Below, piece by piece: positions 8,858-15,797 of a stretch of DNA of 51,691 nucleotides. This stretch comes from a virus. The stretch's first letter is position 1. The number at the start of each line of letters is the position of its first letter. The translations under genes were made by a program, and so were the position numbers. The notes under the pieces are model-generated. The model made no database searches, had not been told where the DNA came from, and worked only from the letters and a program-made list of their open reading frames with translations. The DNA is taken from IMG/VR virus record IMGVR_UViG_3300020596_000030, positions 1 to 51,691 of that record; one strand, 5' to 3'.

Positions 8858-8870
8858 GTGGTACTATAGA
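8858..8870 (+). promoter_or_regulatory. Extended -10 promoter GTGGTACTATAGA
   Basis: One-base variant of the repeated GTGGTATTATAA word. No -35 box. It would start transcription about 15 bases before the small membrane gene at 8892. Confidence 0.5.
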
Positions 8871-8891
8871 GAAACACTATAGGGACTATTT

Positions 8892-9014
8892 TTGAGATTT
8901 TTATACTGGACAATCATTTTATACATTTTTTTGAGTTTTGTTTTTTTTATAACTGAACTTTTACACCACTGGTTTTACATATCATACGAAATCCTAAACT
9001 CATTTTTAGTATGA
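8892..9014 (+). CDS. 40-residue membrane peptide (TTG start)
   Basis: A very hydrophobic stretch (about residues 4-24, Phe/Ile/Leu-rich) spans the membrane once. The TTG follows AGGG by eight bases, and the stop overlaps the next ATG (ATGA at 9011-9014), which supports a real coupled gene. Function unknown. Confidence 0.4.
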   Translation: MRFLYWTIILYIFLSFVFFITELLHHWFYISYEILNSFLV

Positions 9015-9418
9015 ATTTAGGAAGGGTTTTTAAACACGAAGACAGACTGATTATTGATGCTGAGCCTCACGTTATGGCTAGAATTCGCATTCTATTCACA
9101 CAAGGCTGGAATTACGGCTCTCAAGGCCTCTTTACACATAAACCAATATCCCTACCCAATACCCTAAGCGTTTGCAGGGACATTCTATGGATTTCCGAAC
9201 GCTACCCTGTTGATTTTATAGACAATCTATATGTCCAGATAGTCGAAAAATCTAAAGAATACGACAGAATTCTAGCAGACGTATACAGGCAGGTACGTAG
9301 GTATGTTGAAGAAGGAGTCACTTCTGTAGTGATTCTAGCTCCTTGGAACGGAATTAACTCGTTTTCAGTAGATGGCACAAGGGTTATTGTGGTTGATACC
9401 TGTTTATCTGCAATTTAA
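9011..9418 (+). CDS. Unknown 135-residue protein
   Basis: Soluble alpha/beta protein: amphipathic N-terminal part, a central helical region (residues 60-100) and two C-terminal hydrophobic strands (SVVILAPW and RVIVVDTC). No motif I recognise. Its start overlaps the upstream membrane peptide, and the pair has its own promoter. Confidence 0.65.
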   Translation: MNLGRVFKHEDRLIIDAEPHVMARIRILFTQGWNYGSQGLFTHKPISLPNTLSVCRDILWISERYPVDFIDNLYVQIVEKSKEYDRILADVYRQVRRYVEEGVTSVVILAPWNGINSFSVDGTRVIVVDTCLSAI

Positions 9419-9421
9419 AGC

Positions 9422-9450
9422 TTGACATACCCTCAGTGATCATTTAATAT
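9422..9450 (+). promoter_or_regulatory. Canonical sigma70 promoter
   Basis: TTGACA at 9422-9427, 17-base spacer, TAATAT at 9445-9450. This is the best host-type promoter in the window and has a -35 box, unlike most GTGGTATTATAA sites. It heads the small-gene run 9468-12075 and may act early in infection. Confidence 0.7.
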
Positions 9451-9467
9451 AGTAATAAGGGGTAACT

Positions 9468-9593
9468 ATGAAGTATGGAAAATTTATTGATGACCTTGAA
9501 ACAGAAGAATGTGACACCTTTTCAGAAGACGAAAAAGACGATCAAATTTACGATGAATTTGAATCTGATTCAGAAATAAACTATAACCGCTAA
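9468..9593 (+). CDS. 41-residue acidic protein
   Basis: Nearly half Asp/Glu. First gene after the TTGACA promoter, with AGGGG ahead of the ATG. Very acidic small early proteins in phages often mimic DNA or bind host proteins; that is only a suggestion here. Confidence 0.5.
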   Translation: MKYGKFIDDLETEECDTFSEDEKDDQIYDEFESDSEINYNR

Positions 9594-9601
9594 GGAAAAA
9601 A

Positions 9602-9778
9602 ATGGCCAAGTATACGCTTAAAAAAGAGCCTAGTAATCCACTTGAAATTTCTACAGTTGAAGTTTCTTTTGAGACAACAACTCTAACGACTGTGTTGGAA
9701 GAACTGGAAACCTTTCTAAGGGCTTCTGATTTTGACTTCCAAGGCTCTTTGGATTTTGTTGATGAAAACGATGAGTAG
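9602..9778 (+). CDS. Small conserved-type phage protein, 58 residues
   Basis: The layout (KYTLKKEP... VSFET...TLTTVLEELETFLRASDFDFQGSLDFVDEN) resembles a small protein I have seen in many tailed phages, with a helix followed by a LDFV strand and acidic tail. Ribosome site AAGGAAAA. Function unknown. The next gene overlaps its end. Confidence 0.55.
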   Translation: MAKYTLKKEPSNPLEISTVEVSFETTTLTTVLEELETFLRASDFDFQGSLDFVDENDE

Positions 9779-9989
9779 CTTAGGCATCGGATACTGGGTA
9801 CACATCGCTGCAAATGCAGATCTTTACCTGCATATATTGGCAGTTTACCCATGCTCTACTGGCCTTAAATGCAAGGTGCGCTATCTGAGGAAGAAGGATA
9901 ATGTAGAGCAGCATATAGGTAAGCCTTTTATGCAAATAGAATACGTAGTTATTAAAACTGAAGATTTTAAGTGGTGGAGAAGGAAATGA
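9762..9989 (+). CDS. Unknown 75-residue protein
   Basis: Start could be the ATG at 9762 or the one at 9771 (overlapping the upstream TAG); neither has a strong ribosome site. The middle is hydrophobic (DLYLHILAVYP), the end basic and aromatic (FKWWRRK). Ends by ATGA overlap with the lipoprotein gene. No recognised family. Confidence 0.55.
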   Translation: MKTMSSLGIGYWVHIAANADLYLHILAVYPCSTGLKCKVRYLRKKDNVEQHIGKPFMQIEYVVIKTEDFKWWRRK

Positions 9990-10333
9990 ATTGTAAAATG
10001 CTAGTTGTCTTGATTCTTACATCTGCGTGCGGAATTGATTTCAAAATTAAAGAAAGCCTTCCTAGGAAGATTGAAACCTTTGTCGGCCCTGACTTTGAAA
10101 AAGCTGCACTATTTTGTGATAACCGATACGGCTATAAGACACTGGAATCAGAGAAATGTTTTAAAGATTATCGCAATTTCCTGCAAGTAAAGGTGGGTGT
10201 TGACGCCGATGCTGTTGCAAACTACTGCAGTGATAGATTCCCAAATGATCAACAGGCTCTAGATCAGTGCGAGGATGACATTAACGACTTGATTATAGGA
10301 GAACAGGGTGGACAACCTACTACAACTCCCTAA
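9986..10333 (+). CDS. Lipoprotein with four Cys
   Basis: 115 residues. Signal peptide with lipobox LTSAC (Cys15), then a mature part with paired Cys (FCDNRYG...CFKDY, YCSDRF...QCEDD) in two similar segments of about 40 residues, suggesting an internally duplicated disulphide-stabilised helical hairpin facing the periplasm. ATG at 9986 follows GGAGAAGGAA. Such a protein could alter host surface or block superinfection; not shown by sequence. Confidence 0.6.
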   Translation: MNCKMLVVLILTSACGIDFKIKESLPRKIETFVGPDFEKAALFCDNRYGYKTLESEKCFKDYRNFLQVKVGVDADAVANYCSDRFPNDQQALDQCEDDINDLIIGEQGGQPTTTP

Positions 10334-10625
10334 AAGGAACGTAAAGGATAGGATTACTCATATTAGGAATTCAATGCTAATTCAAGATCCGTTTCCAGAG
10401 CAAACACTTGAGAAGTCTAGAAACCGTTTTTTTGCAATGCTTAGTGCAAAGTCTAGCCTATGGAGTAAACTTCTACTTAAAAACGCAGAAACAGTGGCAA
10501 AACATGGACACAAAGTAAAGCAAGTAGAGGAGATCAGCATCTGGAAGGCTTACAGAATGGGATACCAACAAGCATATAAAGAAATTCTTGAAAACGTAGG
10601 TGATTGCTGGGAGGAGAGGAAATGA
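10308..10625 (+). CDS. Unknown 105-residue protein
   Basis: GTG start behind AGGAGAACAGG, inside the end of the lipoprotein gene. Basic and helical, with no membrane span. Ends by ATGA overlap with the next gene. Confidence 0.6.
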   Translation: MDNLLQLPKRNVKDRITHIRNSMLIQDPFPEQTLEKSRNRFFAMLSAKSSLWSKLLLKNAETVAKHGHKVKQVEEISIWKAYRMGYQQAYKEILENVGDCWEERK

Positions 10626-10789
10626 ACAGAAGGATAGGGAGTTACTATGTGTCTACCAATAAACCAGCCTTTGGTAAGTTATTGAAATTTAAAAAGGTTA
10701 ATTTTTATTGCATGTGGCAGTTGACTGTAGAGCTACTTGGGTATAGAATTAAAGTTAATAAGATTCATAAACATGCGGAGAAAAAGTGA
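10622..10789 (+). CDS. Unknown 55-residue basic protein
   Basis: ATG at 10622 behind GGAGGAGAGGAA, one of the strongest ribosome sites in the cluster. Lys-rich with an aromatic middle (FYCMW). Function unknown. Confidence 0.55.
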   Translation: MNRRIGSYYVSTNKPAFGKLLKFKKVNFYCMWQLTVELLGYRIKVNKIHKHAEKK

Positions 10790-11160
10790 GACTTAAGGTA
10801 TTGATTTTAGATGATAATTTTACTGACTTAAATGGAGATATGTTGCCTGAAAATGCAAGTATCGAAGTTAACGATACTATTTGTATCTTTCAGGACTTTA
10901 AAGGCGATTTACCCAACTTGCTTGGGAACGCTACGGTGGTAAAAGAAGGGAGCGAGCTTTTTATTGAAAACATTGATATGTTTCAAGAAAATATGAAAGC
11001 TTATAGATACTTGACTCCCATTGTTGAGTGCGTAATTAAAAATAAAGAAGGCAATAGAATCACTTCTTTTGAGATTCGTTCGGTTTCATTCTGTTCTGTT
11101 ATTAATTCGGACGAAAGAATAAAAACAATTGGAGAGCAGCTATATGGAAAAGGGGTTTGA
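10786..11160 (+). CDS. Unknown 124-residue protein
   Basis: GTG start overlaps the previous stop (GTGA). Predicted mostly beta in the first 80 residues; no known motif. Overlaps the next gene by 17 bases. Confidence 0.6.
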   Translation: MRLKVLILDDNFTDLNGDMLPENASIEVNDTICIFQDFKGDLPNLLGNATVVKEGSELFIENIDMFQENMKAYRYLTPIVECVIKNKEGNRITSFEIRSVSFCSVINSDERIKTIGEQLYGKGV

Positions 11161-11455
11161 GGTAGGTGACGCAGTTTTTATATCTAAGGACTGCGTTGTT
11201 CCTCACAATATTGACGAAAGTATGACTTACATTATTGAGTCAATTCGCAGAGATGTGTATTATAATAACTCAGGTAACTACTTTGACTACTCTATAATTA
11301 CACTAGAGGGAGTGTTCGGGGAATGCCCGATGGTGTTATTTACAAAAATACCTAAAGTAATCAGCAACGACAGTGTGTCTTGCATTTGCGGAGCTAGGTA
11401 TACCAGCAGACCTAGTTATCACCTTGATTACTGTAAAAACAGGAAGTTGTCTTGA
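11144..11455 (+). CDS. Unknown protein with C-terminal Cys/His cluster
   Basis: 103 residues from the ATG at 11144 (GGAGAG seven bases upstream). The first 70 residues look like a small SH3-like barrel (GDAVFISKDCVV...); the end has CICGARY...HLDYC, a probable zinc knuckle. Possibly an RNA- or DNA-binding regulator, unproven. Confidence 0.6.
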   Translation: MEKGFEVGDAVFISKDCVVPHNIDESMTYIIESIRRDVYYNNSGNYFDYSIITLEGVFGECPMVLFTKIPKVISNDSVSCICGARYTSRPSYHLDYCKNRKLS

Positions 11456-11619
11456 TTTTAACAAACCAAACCATCCATGTAATGAAATATAAAATTCTTT
11501 CAAACAAATGGGAAGAGCTGTCCTTTAAAGATCAAGCGACACTATTAGAGATGATTGATTTGAAATTTGACGCCAAGAGTGTTATTTTTATTAACACTAT
11601 CTACGAAAGGTATCGGTAA
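11452..11619 (+). CDS. Unknown 55-residue protein (TTG start)
   Basis: TTG start overlaps the upstream TGA (TTGA) and has AGGAAG six bases ahead. Its stop overlaps the next ATG (TAATG). Mixed helix/strand, soluble. The coupling on both sides makes it likely real. Confidence 0.5.
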   Translation: MILTNQTIHVMKYKILSNKWEELSFKDQATLLEMIDLKFDAKSVIFINTIYERYR

Positions 11620-11834
11620 TGAGTTGTCCAGTATGTAAACAAAAATCCTGTGGTGACGACAAACACACCCGCTCTAACTATAAGCTAGAAAAGCGTTGTG
11701 GAGACAGGCTGAAGGTTATACTTTTACAGATTTATGATTTAACTTTTGTTGATAATCTTCAGAAATCGGAAATTAAAGCACTGATTAACAATCTTATTGA
11801 CGAACATATTTATGAGGAAGACGATAATGAATAG
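11619..11834 (+). CDS. Unknown 71-residue protein with CxxC
   Basis: Begins CPVCKQKSCG, a small Cys cluster, followed by a helical acidic domain. Start overlaps the upstream stop. No named family. Confidence 0.6.
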   Translation: MSCPVCKQKSCGDDKHTRSNYKLEKRCGDRLKVILLQIYDLTFVDNLQKSEIKALINNLIDEHIYEEDDNE

Positions 11835-12075
11835 AGATCTAACAGAATCAATTAAACTAGCAATGAACAGTCTAAACCCAAGGGAAGCTGTAGAAAGTTA
11901 TTTGTTTAAAATTAACGAGAAAATGGGCTTTAACAACAGAGTAACGGTTGAGCTAATACTAATGCAAGACGTTAAAATCGTTAGGTTTTATGATAAAGAC
12001 GGGCATCAACTAAAAACCACTGGTGAAATGGTATTCTACATGGAAACTGGTGAAAACATCGGTATTACACAATAG
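11827..12075 (+). CDS. Unknown 82-residue protein
   Basis: ATG at 11827 behind GAGGAAG, inside the end of the preceding gene. N-terminal helix then a beta-rich half. Last gene of the 9468-12075 run, followed at once by a new promoter. Confidence 0.6.
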   Translation: MNRDLTESIKLAMNSLNPREAVESYLFKINEKMGFNNRVTVELILMQDVKIVRFYDKDGHQLKTTGEMVFYMETGENIGITQ

Positions 12076-12076
12076 C

Positions 12077-12088
12077 GTGGTATTATAA
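12077..12088 (+). promoter_or_regulatory. Extended -10 promoter GTGGTATTATAA
   Basis: Exact match to the consensus. No -35 box at 17 bases. The likely start point is only a few bases before a terminator-like hairpin. Confidence 0.6.
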
Positions 12089-12098
12089 AAATAGCAAC

Positions 12099-12121
12099 AA
12101 AAGCCAATTAAGGCTTTTTTT
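12099..12121 (+). terminator. Rho-independent terminator or attenuator
   Basis: Seven-base stem AAAAGCC / GGCTTTT with a six-base loop, then further T residues. It lies between the promoter at 12077 and the gene at 12135, so it would also end nascent transcripts from that promoter unless bypassed. Confidence 0.55.
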
Positions 12122-12134
12122 ATAGGAGAGAATC

Positions 12135-12314
12135 ATGTCTAAGCCCACCCAAGTTCGTAACGCTGGAAAGCCTTTTACAAAAGCTGCAGTTAATTTTATC
12201 TTCAGCAATGCCGGTAAAATGACTAGCAAGAAAATTGCCGCCCGCCTAGGTCGTACTGTTAAATCCGTTAGTCGCAAAGCCGAAAAGCTATCCTTGTCCT
12301 TGTCGGTTCGTTAA
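12135..12314 (+). CDS. Small HTH DNA-binding protein
   Basis: 59 residues, very basic. Residues 26-55 (MTSKKIAARLGRTVKSVSRK) match the Myb/SANT-like or GcrA-type helix-turn-helix in which a helix IAxxLGRT is followed by KSVxxKAEKL. The strong AGGAG ribosome site and private promoter suggest high expression; the attenuator ahead of it hints at control, perhaps by its own product. Likely a regulator of phage or host transcription. Confidence 0.65.
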   Translation: MSKPTQVRNAGKPFTKAAVNFIFSNAGKMTSKKIAARLGRTVKSVSRKAEKLSLSLSVR

Positions 12315-12338
12315 AATAGTAACGCGATTACTAATACT

Positions 12339-12388
12339 CACCTACAATTTTTGTTGGTAGGTGGGGTGACAGCCAGGAATAGACTGGC
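12339..12388 (+). promoter_or_regulatory. Two adjacent hairpins in the leader of the next gene
   Basis: CACCTAC/GTAGGTG (12339-12345 with 12357-12363) and GCCAG/CTGGC (12372-12376 with 12384-12388). Neither has a T tract, so a structured leader or RNA-protection element is more likely than a terminator. Confidence 0.3.
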
Positions 12389-12405
12389 AATTTTAAGGTA
12401 TTCCA

Positions 12406-12660
12406 ATGAAATCAAAGCTTGAGTTTGACCTAGATAGTTCAGAAGACCGGGCAAACCTAAACCGTTGCCTAAAATCTCAAGACCTTGTTTTTGCTTTAAA
12501 CGAAATACGTCTTCAGGTATTTCGTCCGGCTAGGAAGCACGGTTATTCAGAAGACGGGCTTCAAAACCTAGACGAAAAAACAGCGGCAATTATCGGACTG
12601 TTGGAGGATAAGTTTCACGACATCCTTAAAGATTATTCAATTGATTTAGAGGATCTATGA
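12406..12660 (+). CDS. Small phage protein, 84 residues
   Basis: Starts KSKLEFDLDSSEDR and continues as a helical acidic protein; this opening resembles a widespread small phage family with a KLEFDLPED start. Function not known. Ribosome site AAGG. Ends by ATGA overlap. Confidence 0.6.
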   Translation: MKSKLEFDLDSSEDRANLNRCLKSQDLVFALNEIRLQVFRPARKHGYSEDGLQNLDEKTAAIIGLLEDKFHDILKDYSIDLEDL

Positions 12661-12863
12661 AATATGAAATACACGCTGACGGAGTTAAGGAAGTAGAGGA
12701 AGAGTCTTCTGAAGGTAAAGGCGACTTCTTTCAAAACTCAGCATCTTTGGGTGATTCACTACACAGGACGTACAAAAATACTCCAGTAGAAGAAAACAAG
12801 CCAGATCCTGGGTATAAGAAGGTTTGTAGTAAAATCATGAGAATATTTGGGAAAAAGAGATGA
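12657..12863 (+). CDS. Unknown 68-residue protein
   Basis: Polar and charged, probably largely disordered, with a basic C-terminus (FGKKR). ATGA overlap at both ends. No recognised domain. Confidence 0.55.
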   Translation: MKYEIHADGVKEVEEESSEGKGDFFQNSASLGDSLHRTYKNTPVEENKPDPGYKKVCSKIMRIFGKKR

Positions 12864-13072
12864 ACTTAGTAGATATATATCTTCAAATAAACGGCTGTAG
12901 GCGTGATAAATCAAACAAGGTTTACTTTGGTACGGGCGATAAGGAAGAGCTAGTAGGCGTTTTAAAAAAACATTACATTGAAAACGGTACACTATATATT
13001 GAGTTTGAATCTTATAGTCCTATTAAATTCCTAAATATTCAAGCAACATTTAAAGTAAATGACTCGTTTTGA
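12860..13072 (+). CDS. Unknown 70-residue protein
   Basis: Alternating strands suggest a small beta protein. ATGA overlap with the upstream gene; the next small frame overlaps its end. Confidence 0.55.
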   Translation: MNLVDIYLQINGCRRDKSNKVYFGTGDKEELVGVLKKHYIENGTLYIEFESYSPIKFLNIQATFKVNDSF

Positions 13073-13151
13073 CTGGATTCTACTTCTATGGTCACCTGTA
13101 ATTGTGCTGGTGGCTTGTATAGTTAGTTTGATGCTTGATGGTGATGAATGA
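13059..13151 (+). CDS. 30-residue single-span membrane peptide
   Basis: One hydrophobic span (WILLLWSPVIVLVACIVSL) between a basic N-terminus and an acidic C-terminus. Its stop overlaps the next ATG (ATGA). Confidence 0.4.
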   Translation: MTRFDWILLLWSPVIVLVACIVSLMLDGDE

Positions 13152-13381
13152 GTATTAAGTGTGTTTTAAAGATTAAAGATAAAATTAAAAAGAATTTCCC
13201 TGAAATTAATCTAGTTGATTTCAGTATTCCGCTAGACAACGGAATACCGACACCAAGGTTGATGGATATCTTAGAAGTTGATGTTAATGAAAAATATTAC
13301 CTTAAAAATGAGGTAGTAGAGAAGATTATAAAAGAATCTAAATTTCAAGAGCGTATGGTTTCGTTCAGGAAGGATAAGTGA
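13148..13381 (+). CDS. Unknown 77-residue protein
   Basis: Lys-rich alpha/beta protein without a named motif. Its stop overlaps the GTG of the methyltransferase gene, so the two are coupled. Confidence 0.55.
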   Translation: MSIKCVLKIKDKIKKNFPEINLVDFSIPLDNGIPTPRLMDILEVDVNEKYYLKNEVVEKIIKESKFQERMVSFRKDK

Positions 13382-13860
13382 GGGTAGAGTCAAAAGCATT
13401 GACCGAAACCAGAACAGATGAGGCTAAAAAAGTAAGAAAACAATCTATGAAAGACGGCAAAGATTTTTGTCCAAGAAGAGGTAAGGTGCTGGTTCCAAGA
13501 AATGATGAAGTTTCAAACTGCATAAGTGCTAATATATCGAAAGAAGCTTATATTGTGCAAACCGTAGCCTATTCTAAATCAACTAGAGATAAACATGTAG
13601 ACGTTAGAGGTAAGGTAAATGGTGAGGCCAACACACTTAGTACGGGTGATGGATGTAGTAACCAGAGTACTCAAAATTTTGTAGCCAGGGTAGTGATAGC
13701 CGGAACAGTTGACCTAAGACACGGCGATGAAGACCTGAACTGGAACGGGTATAGAGACGGATACCAGGTCTATGATAAGAACAATCTAGCTCCAGCGTTA
13801 AAGGTCTGTCAAAAAGCATTAAAAATCAACACACTACGTATCACGGCGATGAAGACCTGA
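13378..13860 (+). CDS. DNA cytosine-C5 methyltransferase, 5' part (target-recognition region), frameshifted
   Basis: This 160-residue frame holds what is normally the C-terminal third of a C5 methyltransferase: target-recognition segments such as EVSNCISA and EANTLSTGDGCSNQST. It ends out of frame because the 122 bases at 13720-13841 are repeated at 13842-13963. With one copy removed, this frame runs without a stop through 14648, giving one 382-residue protein in which recognition domain and motifs IX-X precede motifs I-VIII. GTG start coupled to the upstream gene. As sequenced it would not be active alone. Confidence 0.75.
   Translation: MRVESKALTETRTDEAKKVRKQSMKDGKDFCPRRGKVLVPRNDEVSNCISANISKEAYIVQTVAYSKSTRDKHVDVRGKVNGEANTLSTGDGCSNQSTQNFVARVVIAGTVDLRHGDEDLNWNGYRDGYQVYDKNNLAPALKVCQKALKINTLRITAMKT
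13720..13841 (+). repeat. 122-bp tandem repeat, copy 1
   Basis: Identical over all 122 bases to the adjoining copy. The unit is not a multiple of three, so the duplication shifts the reading frame of the methyltransferase gene. Confidence 0.97.
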
Positions 13861-13963
13861 ACTGGAACGGGTATAGAGACGGATACCAGGTCTATGATAA
13901 GAACAATCTAGCTCCAGCGTTAAAGGTCTGTCAAAAAGCATTAAAAATCAACACACTACGTAT
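13842..13963 (+). repeat. 122-bp tandem repeat, copy 2
   Basis: Direct head-to-tail copy of 13720-13841 with no mismatch. Lack of any divergence means the event is recent, under active exchange, or an assembly error. Confidence 0.97.
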
Positions 13964-14081
13964 CCGCAAACTTACACCTACCGAATGCTGTAGGCTTCAG
14001 GGTTACCCTGATAACCATCTAGATAGTGGCATTGATCAAAAAGGTGAAGTAGTTAAAATTTCGGATAATCAAAAATATAAA

Positions 14082-14648
14082 ATGGCAGGTAATGGCGTAT
14101 CCAGCCCCGTATCTGCCCACATACTAAAAACCATGTTCCCTTCTAATGAGGAAATAAGAGTTATGTCTCTTTTCTCTGGGTGCGGCGGGACTGAGCTAGG
14201 CTTTACAGATAGATTCAAGGTAGTTGGGCACTGTGAATTTGATAAACATGCCAGTAGTGTGTTAAAATACCACTATCCAAACATTCCCAATTTTCACGAT
14301 GCAACCAAGTTAGTAGAAAGGGATGATGTACCACAGTTTGATCTTTTAACGTTCGGATTTCCCTGTCAGGCCTTTTCAATTTCCGGTCTACGTAAGGGGT
14401 TTGGGGATGAGAAGAAGGGCAAGCTTATCTTCAATGTCTTTGATATTATTGAAAAACATAAGCCAAAATACATTTTAGCTGAAAACGTTAAAGGACTGCT
14501 AAACCATAATAAGGGTGAAACCTTCATTGAAATATTGAAGGGTTTGAGTAGCTTGGGATATGATGTAGATTTTGAAGTGGTAAATAGTAAAAACTTCGGA
14601 CTAGCTCAAAACAGGGAGAGGGTATTCATCTTTGGAAAGCTTAAGTGA
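14082..14648 (+). CDS. DNA cytosine-C5 methyltransferase, 3' part (catalytic domain)
   Basis: Carries motif X (GNGVSSPV, residues 3-10), then motif I for AdoMet binding (FSGCGG, 31-36), catalytic motif IV (PCQ, 94-96), motif VI (ENV, 134-136) and motif VIII (QNRER, 176-180). The frame is open from 13779; motif IX (RKLTPTECCRLQGYPD) lies in frame just upstream, but the first ATG, at 14082, is past it and has no ribosome site. In canonical enzymes motifs IX-X come last, so this enzyme is circularly permuted. The intact form would methylate C5 of cytosine, probably to hide phage DNA from restriction. Confidence 0.85.
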   Translation: MAGNGVSSPVSAHILKTMFPSNEEIRVMSLFSGCGGTELGFTDRFKVVGHCEFDKHASSVLKYHYPNIPNFHDATKLVERDDVPQFDLLTFGFPCQAFSISGLRKGFGDEKKGKLIFNVFDIIEKHKPKYILAENVKGLLNHNKGETFIEILKGLSSLGYDVDFEVVNSKNFGLAQNRERVFIFGKLK

Positions 14649-14672
14649 AGCTGAGCCCAGTATCTAAAAACC

Positions 14673-14686
14673 GTGGTATTATTAGG
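14673..14686 (+). promoter_or_regulatory. Extended -10 promoter GTGGTATTATTAGG
   Basis: Matches the recurring promoter word for its first ten bases. No -35 box. It heads the MgtC-CYTH-kinase-dUTPase run. Confidence 0.55.
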
Positions 14687-14713
14687 TAAAGACTACTTGT
14701 GAGACTGTAGTAA

Positions 14714-15115
14714 ATGAATGACTTCGTATTGCCTATATTGACATCGCTATTTTGTGGAACTCTGATAGGGGTGGAGCGTGAGTATAAGCAAAAAGACGCA
14801 GGATTAAAGACTTCTGCACTAATCTGTGTTGGAGCTGCTCTTTTTACGCTGATGGGAGTTCAGGTTTTTGACGCAGGAAGGGTTATTTCTCAAATAGTAA
14901 GTGGTGTTGGGTTTGTTGGCGGTGGAGCTATTATACTTGACAGAAATAAAGTCAAGGGCCTTAATTCAGCGGCAATAATCTGGATATGCGCTGCTATAGG
15001 CTGTCTATGTGCTCTTAATATGTATTTTGAAGCTGTTTTTACTAGCGTTATGATTATAATTATTGAGGTATTGGAAAATGGATTCAAAAGAGTTATTGAA
15101 AAATTTAGAAAATGA
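14714..15115 (+). CDS. MgtC/SapB-family membrane protein
   Basis: 133 residues with four or five hydrophobic spans. The family signatures are plain: GTLIGVEREYKQKDAGLKTS, then LICVGAALFTLM, then QIVSGVGFVGGGAI and LNSAAIIWICAAIGCLCA. This is the N-terminal membrane domain; the C-terminal ACT-like domain of Salmonella MgtC is missing, as in many short members. MgtC supports growth at low magnesium and inside phagocytes, and Salmonella MgtC is reported to act on the F1Fo ATP synthase. In a phage it may tune host energy or Mg2+ state. The CYTH gene overlaps its end by 38 bases. Confidence 0.85.
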   Translation: MNDFVLPILTSLFCGTLIGVEREYKQKDAGLKTSALICVGAALFTLMGVQVFDAGRVISQIVSGVGFVGGGAIILDRNKVKGLNSAAIIWICAAIGCLCALNMYFEAVFTSVMIIIIEVLENGFKRVIEKFRK

Positions 15116-15734
15116 ATTGCTTCCACATCACACCGAGTTTGAAGCAAAATACAAAGTAACTGGTGATAGTCAGTACAGGTTTAAGGCTATCGTAAGCGAA
15201 TTAGACTATAAAACATTTACCTACTGTGAAGGGCCGGATATCTATTTCACTAAGCCAGACGGATCTTTCCTACGCTTTAGAAAGGCTACAACTGAAAAGC
15301 GTGCAGAAGTGACTATGAAAGAGAAACCCATAGGTGCTAAGTCTAACATTAAACGTAAAGAAGTCAACTGGAGAGTAGATGGAACTCCCGCTGAAACTAT
15401 TTTCGCAGGTGCGGAGATGATGGGGTATCAGCGCAACTTCTCGATCTGGAAGGCCTGCCATATCTATAAGATGAAGGACGACACTACCTTGGTATTCTAC
15501 ACAGTTAGGGGTGAAGATAACTCTGTACAGCATTTTATTGAGATTGAGGTTGACGAGAAAACCATTAGTAAGTTAACATTAAAGGAAGCAATGAATGTAA
15601 TTCGTAAATACGAAGACATACTACAGCCTATGGGGATTACTTATAGAAATCGTTTAAAATCAAGCCTTTATGAGATGTACGTACAGCCTTTTAAGAATAG
15701 TGTTGAAGTAGAAACGGTTATACAAAGCGCATGA
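15078..15734 (+). CDS. CYTH-domain enzyme (CyaB / thiamine-triphosphatase-like)
   Basis: 218 residues. The defining E-x-E-x-K motif is EFEAK at residues 20-24, followed by the family's paired basic strands (FLRFRKA, KEKP, RKEVNW) and the acidic EIEVDE strand, which together line the triphosphate tunnel. Members hydrolyse tri- or polyphosphate, thiamine triphosphate, or make cAMP. Which of these applies is not decidable. The ATG at 15078 has TGAGG nine bases ahead. It overlaps the MgtC gene, so the two are translated together. Confidence 0.8.
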   Translation: MDSKELLKNLENELLPHHTEFEAKYKVTGDSQYRFKAIVSELDYKTFTYCEGPDIYFTKPDGSFLRFRKATTEKRAEVTMKEKPIGAKSNIKRKEVNWRVDGTPAETIFAGAEMMGYQRNFSIWKACHIYKMKDDTTLVFYTVRGEDNSVQHFIEIEVDEKTISKLTLKEAMNVIRKYEDILQPMGITYRNRLKSSLYEMYVQPFKNSVEVETVIQSA

Positions 15735-15784
15735 TGATTAGATGGATTGTCCTAGTCTGGTGGGGCATTGCAATAAGATACTGA
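15731..15784 (+). CDS. Possible 17-residue membrane peptide
   Basis: Trp/Ile-rich hydrophobic peptide whose ATG overlaps the CYTH stop (ATGA). Resembles the other tiny membrane peptides in the window but is too short for confidence. Confidence 0.22.
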   Translation: MMIRWIVLVWWGIAIRY

Positions 15785-15797
15785 GAAGGGAGGATAG

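Noticed and set aside
13378-14648. Two adjacent C5 methyltransferase genes, one truncated
   Set aside because: Each motif occurs once only; the two frames become one on removing a single 122-base copy.
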